Shown here: piece after piece, positions 55,589 to 64,000 of the stretch | Numbering within the stretch: the first letter of the stretch is position 1 | How the letters are laid out: every line of letters begins with the position of its first letter | Assembly (NCBI GenBank): GCA_025738555.1 | Contig: JAOVFP010000011.1 | Coordinates: 1,488,001 to 1,552,000 of the forward strand | Length of the DNA: 64,000 bases | Reading direction: 5' to 3' | From: Cyathus striatus | Lineage: Eukaryota > Basidiomycota > Agaricomycetes > Agaricales > Nidulariaceae | Notes under the pieces: model-generated | Told to the model about the DNA's origin: nothing | Databases searched by the model: none | The model's input: the letters and a program-made list of their open reading frames with translations, nothing else | Position numbers and translations under genes: made by a program

Positions 55589-57096
55589 GGTGGAGTTTGA
55601 TCTGAGGTAGATGACAGTTGAGAGAAGAGAAAAGAAACACATCAACTGGTCACTTTTATACAATTCTGAAGAATTCATTGCATCCTTATAATTCATGCAG
55701 ACCTAGTACAACTATTGTAACTGTAGCAAGCCAACTAAAGTGACAATATATTGGTAGTTATGATCAATATTGACATCAACAGATCCCCAGATTTTGGAGT
55801 CCCCCAGAGTTATATATAAAAACAGCTGCCTCCGTGATCGATTCAACCATCAAATCCAGATCTGGAAGTTTGAATTTGAATTGCAGGTTGGAACAATACT
55901 ATGGAGGCAGGACTTGATCTTATTCTTCTATAGAAGGTCGTAACACGGCACGATGGGCTGTGTTGTTGCACTTGCTAGTAGAAGAATCAAAATATCTGGT
56001 ATTTGAAAATGAATATATACTGAATTTTGACATTGAAGGTTGAACGAAAGGGAAGAGAAGAGTGCTGGTAGTCTATAGATCAAGAGTACCAAGACTAGGA
56101 CATGAAGTTCAGACATAAGTAAGTAATAGTAGAAGACTGGTAGTGGACACAGACTTAATAGCTTTATAACCTGTGAATGGTAGTGGCAAAAATCTGTTAG
56201 ATCAATGAAATGAGGGTCAAAAAAGAGAATAGAGTGGCATATAAAGGGGTCAATATTTCAATGTGGATTCAACATCTCGATCATAACTCAATCTAGTGTT
56301 TCTATTACAACTTGTGAAACTTGGACTAGGCTACTTAATAGAGAGACAAATATCATTATTTATCTGACTCATAAATGGTACCATCCTCAGCGTGTAGTTA
56401 TGAGTTGCAGCGCGGTGTTCTTGATGCGATAAGATGATTGACGCTGAAGCCGAAGAGGAGTCGAGGACCCAGGCAGCCGGCACAGCAATGGGGGTTTGCC
56501 GACATCTCAGTATGAAATTCGCGTAGCCGAGGTGCCGGCTGTCGGAGATCATCTATCATCGATCATTTACAGTTTACCGTTCCGGCATGCGACGTCTGTC
56601 TCAGCTTTATTTTCGCCGCTGTTAGAGGTCTCGGTGCGAATTGAACTTCAAGGTTGTATTAATACTATAGCCTTCAAAGCACCATCTACAGCGCTGCTGC
56701 TAGCTATGCTCAAGCTAAGCTGTTGCGAGGCTCTCCCGCTCCACTGCCCAAGTTCAACAGTAAATGAAAACTGTTATCGAGTCACAACATCTCACTTGCA
56801 ACGTTAACTCTGGTAATCATCATCGCAACTCAGTGGAGACTTGGAGAACACTGAGAAACTCGAGCTGGATCCAAAGCGCTATTCTTAGCTACATGGTGAT
56901 GGATTGCCCCTGACTAAGCCAGAACAGCACAAGACGCATCATTCAACGCCTCGTGTCGTCTCGTGCGCTCCGAGCTGTGAAATCCTGTGCCTTCCCTTCT
57001 TCTCTTACATATCCTCTTCAGACGTCCTTCCCTCCCACGTCTTCCTGTACCTTGCATCACACTATAGCCTTGCTATAGCTTACGAACGTGTCAACT
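55589..57096. other. Intergenic, no gene seen
   Basis: Short ORFs on both strands without signal peptides, domains or splice-linked partners. CpG density rises from about 56,400. Confidence 0.45.
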
Positions 57097-59800
57097 ATGG
57101 ATATGGATAATACAGAAGTCGAGTAAGTCTTCTGCATATGCATTACTATGACTCAGTCGAACTAACGCCGCTACTATTCGTAGACCATGGTTCGTTACAG
57201 GTGATTAACTGATCCATAAGCATACTTCTCAACACTACGAACTGACGTGCTGTACTTAACGAAGTGGTTCGAGCCCACGGACTCAAACAAATTCGCCCCG
57301 AGAAGACTTGGAGACCCATAGTGACAGTTGAAATTGACCAGCATTACTGCTACGAGCTAGCCCTTGGTGTGGATGGGCAGAATCCCAACCTCAAAGATCG
57401 GTTCGCATTGTACGTTCTCCCTCATACCCTCCAGCCTCAGCGTGTTGATGTGGATTTATGTTTAGCCCAGACGCAGATCTGTCCGCCCGAGTCGAAATCA
57501 AAGTATGGCATTGCCCACCGACCAAGAAGAAGAGCAAAAAGAAGAGACAGCTCGTTGCGTGTGCGAGCTGTACGCTTGGAGAGCTGGTGAAGAGGCAGGA
57601 GGTTGAGCCTCGTACGTCTCTCTTCCTTCGCTTCTCTCTAATGGTCGTTACTCATGATGAAACAGGAATCGAAGTACAGCTACAGTGCCAATCCACGAAG
57701 AACTCGAAGAGCAGTAGAGGAAAAGCGCAGTCCCAATCTCGCCCAAGTCTATACTTACACCTTCAACCCCCACCTTCTTCCTCTTCTGGGCAGAACGAAC
57801 CCCCTGATTCGGGGTACTTTTCTGATTCTCATCAATGTACGCAATCACACCTTTCCCCCACATTCTTTGATGGTACTGATCGCAGTACTCAGCATCTACC
57901 GCATTCTCAGATCGCAGCACAACTCCTCCCCCCTCACCGATCCTTACAACCCCACAAAACGAATATACAGACGAAACGAAACCTCTGCTTGGCGGCTTGG
58001 GCCTACGCCGCCGCCGCAAACAACGGCCTTACTTCCTCGATTCGGAGGAAGAGCGGAACTATGAGACCGAATACGAATCTGACTCATCTTCATCGTCCTC
58101 TACGTGTCTCGATCTAACAAAGTCGTCTTCATCCACACCTTCACCCTCGCAGCCTATCTACATCTCCTTACCACTAACGAACTCTGTCCTTAACTGGCTC
58201 GCCCCTTCGTTGTTACCTCAGTATACTGAAACCGAACAAATCGAGGTGAAGGAGACGAAGGGATGGGCCAGAAGGGTGGTTGGGAGCTTTACGATGTATG
58301 AGGAGTTGCGTGATGCGTGTGCGGAGAGCGATTATGAGTGTGTGTTTCGAAGGATTGTTATGGAATGGAGTTATGTTGGTGGGTTGGTATGTGTCTTCCC
58401 TTTTCGTTCTTGTTCGTTCTGGTACTCATATTTGGTTACTTTTTAGCTGGTCGCGTTAGCTGCGTACGTCCTCTTCCCCTTCTACCATCAACCTGGGCTT
58501 TAAGCTGACGAGCGAACAGGGTAGATACGGCTGTATTCGCCATATCTCCCGACACGGTATTCAACGTCGATTCATGGGCACAGTTGGCTATTGCTGGGAG
58601 CAGCGTTGCTTCGGGATTGGGTATAGCGTGCGATGCGTGGTTCTTGGTTCGGTATGGGTGGGTTGATGCTGGGTGTTTTGCTGTATGTTGTTTCTTCTTT
58701 CTTGTCGTTTTTACCTTTCTTGTGCCGTCCTTCACACTTTTGTTTGCACCTTTCCTCCTACCCTTTTCGTACCCTCTTCGTCTTTCAACGTACCCTTCTC
58801 CCCAACTTCTCCCCTCCCTCTTTCCTCTTCGCAGCCCCTTCTTCTCTATTCTCTTTCTCTTCACCATCCTTATCTACGCTAACCCCTTCTTCAACCCACA
58901 GTCTCGCGCCCGCGATATATTCGACTCGTACTTCTTCTTCTCCATCTCCTCACGTGTGCCTGCGCTGTGCATGCTCGCATCGTCCGTTTGTCTGATGGTG
59001 TTTTTGGGGCTGGTGGCGTATGAAGTGTTTCCTGTTGGTACGTCTTTCTTTGTCCTTTTTCCGTTTCGTATTCTATTCGTGGCATTTTGTCGTTCTTTCT
59101 TGTTCTGTACGAGGGCGGGGAACTACTTCTGGGATGAAGTTTGGCTTTTGGCTCTTGTACCGAGATGCGCTACACTGGACGTTCTCTCTTGTCCGTTGAG
59201 CTTGCGTGTTTCTTCTGGGACTGAGTCTGGTCCCTGCCTGGTCCTTGTCCAGTGCTAACGTCCACGCTACGCTGGACGTCCGCTACCTTATGCCGAAGTG
59301 TTGCCTCTTCTACGATCGAGTCCGTTCTGCCATGCATGTCGTGCATTCATCTACCAGGCAAGGCTAAACTCGCTTCTCTTCTACTCTGCTGAGCTCGAGT
59401 TTTTCTTCTATGACCGAGTCCAATCTTGCCTTCTCTTCTCCTTTCCTTATTTCCTCGCTCGACACATGCTAAACCCCTTATAGGCGTCTTAATCATCTCC
59501 TTCCTAGTCGGCTTAACTATGACACTGCAATTCCTCGTGTACGGCGTACACTGGGCTGGAACGCGGGTCGTACGCAGTATGCGAGTGGGAAAGGAGGGGT
59601 GCGGCAGGTTGTGCGGCGGGTTAGTGGGCGCGTTTAGTGCTAGGACCGGAAATTGCACTGCACGGGAGGGGGGAAGGATGGGTGGTTGGACTGCCTTGGC
59701 GGGTGTGTGTGCAAGAGGCTACAGCACGGATGAGTCGTCCCTCCATGAAGCATTTACAGGAACCCAGGTCGATTGGGTGTTTACCCATGACAAGCTGTGA
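57097..59800 (+). CDS. C2-like N-terminus plus multi-pass membrane protein
   Basis: Exon 1 (57,097-57,121) codes MDMDNTEVE; a tiny exon (about 57,183-57,198) gives PWFVT; then VVRAHGLKQIRPEKTWRPIV and HYCYELALGVDGQNPNLKD (57,264-57,398). The next exons give ARVEIKVWHCPP-TKKKSKKKR with LVACASCTLGELVKRQ, and IEVQLQCQS...SLYLHLQP. Together these read as a single C2-type beta-sandwich. After a Ser-rich linker (58,020-58,180) come WLAPSLLPQY, GWARRVVGSFTMYEEL and four or five hydrophobic helices, including FDSYFFFSISSRVPALCMLA (58,920) and VLIISFLVGLTMTLQFLVYG (59,486). It resembles an uncharacterised mushroom family that I recall from other genomes. C2 domains usually bind lipid, so membrane-contact function is a guess. 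The intron positions between 58,390 and 58,900 are approximate. Confidence 0.68.
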
Positions 59801-60499
59801 CCTTCCAGCTTGGGATCGTAGTGCCCGAAACTACGGGTTGGGTGTATCACTGGTTCTTCGGGCCTTCGATCAGCTGTGCATCGTAACGGTTGAGGCGGTT
59901 CCTCGTTCTTTCTGCTGTTGTCGAAGAAAGGAATTGGGAATTCATATCTTGTTACACTATTGCACTGCTCGGGTTTCGAAGGACTCCTTACGCACGGGAC
60001 GTTTACTTTCAGCCCCGGGCCGTACCTGCATCTGATATGGAACTTCCACCCGGGCTTTCGGTCCTGCGTGGGGCTGCACTGGCCGCAGAATCCACTCGTT
60101 CTTGATGCTGTTGAAGGATAGATATGGGAGCTTGGTCTGCGCTACGCTATTCAGGCCTTCAATGGGCACATCTTCCCGCCGTCAGCAGTCTGCTGATCAT
60201 CTGCTATGTATGTGATCCTATGGACTTTACCACCCTATGTATAACCCGAAACGTGGAATCGTCACCAACGGAAGCCATTTTACGGTGCTGTTGATGATTG
60301 AATCAGCGTTGAAAATTTCCCTGGCGTATGCAAATAAAATTCTACAGCCAAAGGTCGATAGCATGTCGATAGCATGTATCATTGTTTATAAACCGGAGGT
60401 TGAGATAAAACCTGAGTAGAATCTGCATTTAAGCCTTGCTCTTCTCCCACCGCATAGTACCTTTAACTCCAACCACTAGTCGGCTGCCACTTACAAAGG
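59801..60499. other. Intergenic, no gene seen
   Basis: ORFs overlapping the 3' end of the preceding gene and running to 60,169 are in alternative frames without support. No TATA box was obvious for the next gene. Confidence 0.4.
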
Positions 60500-61331
60500 A
60501 TGCCCCAATATTACTTCCCTTCTAAGGAATGTGGGCAATACACGGCTAATACGCGACGATATCCGAGTTGGGACTCCAGCAGCGATGGACCTTGGGAAGC
60601 AGGGCAATTTGCAGGATACATTCCGACCGTTTCACTAAGTTCATCATCCTCTGAGAATTCGTATGGTAGTCACACTAGCACCGTTCAATCCTCTTCTGGA
60701 CTTCATGGACGGTCTTCATATACACCTGTTCGATCACAAATATCCTATTCAAATAATTCTCATGATTCCCAATATAACTCCCGCTATATTGGTCGTCCCC
60801 CATCATCTGAATCGTCGTCATCTTCTAGCAAAAGGAGCCATAACAAGCCGTGTCGAGACGAGAAATATCCGGTCATGGCCCTTCTTAACAGCGGGGGCAA
60901 TGTGTCCACTCGTTCGCAGTCATCCCATTCCAACATGGCCCCACCTCTTTCAACCTCTTCGTCTTCACGTTCCCGTTACGATTCACATGGTGCTATGTAT
61001 AGCTCGCGTTCCACCGATCGCTCTACGTCTTATGAATCAACGTCATCTTCCAGTGGAAGGAGCTATAACAAGCCACACAGCATGGTCAATCACCAACCTT
61101 TGCAGTTTACTATAGTTAGGCCCGAGAAGAAAAAGCCGGTTATAGTCCCTCTTAATAATGGAGGCTATGTACTCATTCCTCCGACGGATAGGCGTTTGCA
61201 CGTGCTGGTACGTTGGTTCATCTCGCTGTGGATTATTATAATGCTCATGGTGTGGAATTTAGAACTTGAATCCCAACTACACCGTAGCACAATATTATTC
61301 CCAGCCATATCACACTAATCCTGCGCAATAA
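60500..61331 (+). CDS. Serine-rich low-complexity protein, 258 residues (paralogue 2)
   Basis: Two exons (60,500-61,207; 61,263-61,331) with a 55-bp GT-AG intron at the same place as in the paralogue at 51,728. Shared landmarks are QFAGYIPTVSL near the N-terminus, a Ser/Tyr/Arg-rich disordered middle with repeated STSYESTSSSSGRSYNKPH-like units, and the block KKKPVIVPLNNGGYVLIPP just before the intron; exon 2 starts NLNPNYTV as the other starts NMNPEYTV. It lacks the basic SSSRRRR tail of paralogue 1. Probably soluble and intracellular; function unknown. Confidence 0.75.
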
Positions 61332-61570
61332 AGCAAAAAGGGGTAACGAGCAGTCCGGATGGGCGAGGGCGAAATGTGAGTTTGGTACACTAATGAGACT
61401 GCGTTTTAAATGAGGAAGATGGACGGACCAAGTTCGTTAATACAATAAAATGCAATATTTCATCGATACCCTGTAACTAAACTGCGATAAATACCAGAGT
61501 ACTGTGACAGTGAAACATCAAGTCAAGTGCCTCATTCAATCCATGAATAAATAGTGAGTCCAGTTGTTAC

Positions 61571-63739
61571 TCAAACCTTCCTTGTCTTCCTATCCACCTC
61601 CCTCCACCCTCTCAACAACGTCCTACGAATGTTATCCTCCGAGTTATCCCCCGTATCAAATGCAGTCTTGTAAATGCATGGGTTGGGCCCAGTGACCATA
61701 GCTTCGGCTGAGCGTTCATCTGCCGGAGCGAAAGGTTCATTCCTGCGGATAGATGAATAAGGCGTTAACTACTAATACGAATGGAAAGTAGTTGGGCGCA
61801 CCATCCGTTAAACAGGAATTCGGCCGGATCAGGGTTGGTGTGCTTCAGAATAGGTGTTAAATGAAATAATGTATTTAGCATTACGGTTGAACCTACTGCT
61901 GTGATTTCGTGTAGATCTCTTTCGATAGCATAGCAGAAATGATCCATATCTAACGGAAACGTGTTAATAATTAATCAAACCGATGAGTGAAGGATCGTAC
62001 CAAGGTCATTAAGATCGTAATTAAAGGGATTCTCACTGTGAAAGCGTTAGAGTTTAGGTGTAAATACTGTAAGGGAGAGCTTACATCTCCTGTCCGATCT
62101 CCAAGAATCCAATAAGGAAGAACGCAACCAGCGTTGTAGCTGGTATAGTCAGGTATCCAAAGCTGGAGTATATCTGAGACTAGAAAGGGGTAAGAGTCGT
62201 AAGCCATCAATGGCCCTTCAGTCGACAAATCTATGGCGGACATACTGGCAAGAAGAAAAGATAAAGCCTAATAAGACTTCATGTTAGAATCACAGCAGAC
62301 AGTAAGGACATCTTCACTAACCAAAGCGATATACGCAAATGAGCCTGATACGCAAAGGGTAGCGGCGTATTACAAATTCGCTCAAGGTTGCAGAGCGTAT
62401 CTTGTAACAAGGTCAAATTGTTAGTCAAACCTGTTGCAATGGCATTCTGTACAAGCCCCTGACGCATTAACCCTACACGAAGTTAACGCCTGTCCGCACA
62501 ATTGCAACTAACAACAGGCTACATACATCCAGAATAACTATCCCGGGCTCGTATTAGCATACAATCCACGAAACAAATCAGCCACTCACTTCGAAAGAAC
62601 AAGCCAAATCTCCAAAGGCACATGTGTACCCAAAAGCTGTCCCCTCCCCTGCATCCGAAACATCTTCCTCGGATCCTTAGGCCTGGGCCTTCTCAGCACA
62701 ATCCTATAACAAAACCTAAAGAACCTCAAAATCGGAACATGGTCAAATATCGTCTCCTGCCACCTCGGCGGGCTACGCGCCGGCTTGAGCTCGGGAATTG
62801 TATCGTCCAGATTAACAGGAGTCATAGTAGGTAGGAGAGACTTTTCTGATTCGGAACTATTGCGATCTCGGCGGAATATCGATTTCGATCGTGCAGGAGG
62901 TTCTTCAGTATATGTGGAGGGGCGGTATTCGTCTCCTGAGGATTCTTCGGGGCCGTGTTTCTCGAGCTTGTGGGAGTACCACAGTGGAAGAACGTCCGCA
63001 TCGGTAGGGACTGACGGGAGTGTGTTAGCGAAGCGAGGAGGCACTTAATGAGGGGGTACAGATCCGCGTATCCTACGCCTTCCTCATTGCGGAGCAGGTG
63101 CTGTGTTGTCCAATCGGTATGTGTACTTCTGAATGATACTGTGTAACTTACTTTGACCGAGACTGCGAATGCTTGGATCTGTAGAACCGTCAATTATAGC
63201 TCTGTATCATGAAATGATAGACTTACGAGCTTGATCATTGTCTTCTTCTCGATGACACTCTTTAATATCATGCGAGTACGTTCATCTTCGGCGTTGCCTC
63301 CTGAGCGCACGTGTGGAACGTGTATCCAGAACTAGTAAACGATGAGACATTCCGTTCGATAAGGAATTGTATAGGAGAACCGTTACCATTTGACCCAGAT
63401 TTCGAGAGGCGGATGTGATGTTCGTCCACATCTTCCTCCCATCCTGATACCTAATGATGTGAAGGTCAGGTAATGAAGTACGGTAGCAACAAAGGAAAAC
63501 GAACCTCTCATACGCGGAAGACGTACGAAACGATATGACCAAACCGAGAATCGTACCCAGAACGGTCAACAACTGACTAGGCAGCGCCAGGCTGGCATCC
63601 GTCTTCTCGGATATGACCACCACACCTACAAAGCACAAGTTCTAAGTTACGACCCATCAAATAAGCAACTGAAAGCATACATACCAGTTGCGACGAGCGT
63701 GAAAAACAGCACGCCAGGCCATATATCGTTTAGCACCAT
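61571..63739 (-). CDS. Bestrophin-type (UPF0187) anion channel
   Basis: About nine exons on minus. The first (from ATG 63,739, MVLNDIWPGVLFFTLVAT) is followed by GVVVISEKTDASLALPSQLL, TVLGTILGLVISFRTSSAYE, then RYQDGRKMWTNITSASRNLG, FWIHVPHVRSGG, MILKSVIEKKTMIKL and QAFAVSVK-HLLRNEEGVGYADL. This is the conserved fungal bestrophin/RFP-TM core with FRTSSAYERY. A Ser/Pro-rich insert (63,030-62,800) precedes PRKMFRMQGRGQLLGTHVPL, LERICNTPLPFAYQAHLRIS (family pore/neck region) and LGFLEIGQEIENPFNYDLND, a motif typical of the domain. The C-terminus is TLLRGWREVDRKTRKV with the stop at 61,571. Likely a plasma- or organelle-membrane chloride channel. Start uncertain: sequence upstream to 63,803 (HHGLAEPSFQGGWSIKKVGA) is open in frame. 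Confidence 0.87.
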
Positions 63740-64000
63740 CGCACCAACCTTCTTTATCGACCATCCTCCTTGAAAAGAGGGTTCTGCGAGACCATGGTGA
63801 TTGGTGTCGATCCGTAGTGTAGCAAGTACGATCCGAGATAAGAAAGAGGAGAAAATAAACACTGAGCCTGCTGTGTTTGATTAACAAGAGAGAAGAGAAG
63901 GGGACAAACTGCGAGTCGACGAAGGCTAATTCAACCACGACGTTTAAATGTGGCGTGTGGGCATGATGCCAGTGGAGCACACTGCCTGCTGGCGGAAGTG
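63740..64000. other. Upstream region of the bestrophin gene
   Basis: It may hold 5' leader or an extra N-terminal exon (an ATG in good context at 63,795 starts a short other frame). The 107-codon minus ORF from 63,980 is a frame-shifted overlap and is not supported. Confidence 0.35.

Noticed and set aside
57264..57290. tRNA-like B box GGTTCGAGCCC
   Set aside because: No matching A box or acceptor stem; the sequence codes the VVRAHGLKQ part of the C2-like gene.
58584..59258. 224-codon plus-strand ORF read straight through
   Set aside because: It runs through introns of the C2-like membrane gene; only parts of it are exon.
62822..63193. Minus-strand ORF MTVLQIQAFAVSVKVSYT
   Set aside because: It contains an unspliced intron of the bestrophin gene and then the wrong frame.

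Overview
The window looks like nuclear DNA of a filamentous basidiomycete, class Agaricomycetes. The evidence is protein-coding genes with many 50-60 bp GT-AG introns, proteins of families typical of mushrooms (DUF6533 seven-helix-type proteins, glycopeptide-type small secreted proteins, single-pass wall/membrane proteins, a fungal bestrophin) and a KDZ-type transposon gene with the CxC5/CxC6 cysteine clusters. I cannot name the species. No rRNA, tRNA, CRISPR or prokaryotic features were seen.

Left part, about 1-21,000, is a nested transposon island, AT-rich and poor in CpG. A Gypsy LTR retrotransposon on the minus strand (LTR 15,630-16,112, gag, protease, reverse transcriptase down to about 1,922) is split by a 10.3-kb element, B (3,292-13,564), flanked by an 8-bp duplication. 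B carries a decayed KDZ/CxC5-CxC6 gene and a second multi-exon ORF. B is itself interrupted by a solo LTR (3,877-4,383) and by a 1.1-kb repeat (R1, 8,389-11,131), which in turn holds element C (8,564-10,184). Element A (413-1,913) and C have the same kind of termini as B, 8-bp duplications, and an internal 19-bp minisatellite. A broken MFS transporter (16,683-18,440, split by a solo LTR) follows, then gene-poor DNA with a small TA-flanked MITE.

Middle part, about 22,700-42,300, carries two local gene families: DUF6533 proteins (one at 22,833-24,624 on plus, two tandem copies at 37,010-38,575 and 40,099-41,684 on minus) and three tandem minus-strand type-I membrane proteins (30,206-31,236 broken; 32,624-34,031 and 35,173-36,571 intact). 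Between 24,650 and 29,900 lies a second CpG-poor repeat patch (a 0.5-kb palindromic element and R1 copy 2). A 999-bp element with perfect 24-bp inverted termini (E, 31,397-32,395) sits just upstream of the broken membrane-protein copy, and a 392-bp MITE lies between the two intact copies.

Right part, about 43,000-64,000, is CpG-richer and gene-dense: small secreted proteins (43,048-43,480; 48,057-48,444; 53,464-53,935; 54,770-55,588), two paralogous serine-rich proteins (51,728-53,199 and 60,500-61,331), a C2-like multi-pass membrane protein (57,097-59,800) and a bestrophin-type anion channel (61,571-63,739). R1 copy 3 (45,341-47,777) contains a PIF/Harbinger-like deletion derivative (45,742-47,115).

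The most interesting signals are: the A/B/C transposon family that carries minisatellites; a secreted precursor at 48,057 built like an antimicrobial-peptide precursor; a secreted protein at 53,464-53,935 whose downstream tandem peptide repeat with a KR site can only be reached by alternative splicing or readthrough; and CpG-to-TpG/CpA decay seen when repeat copies are compared. All homology calls come from reading the sequence and recalling families, not from searches.
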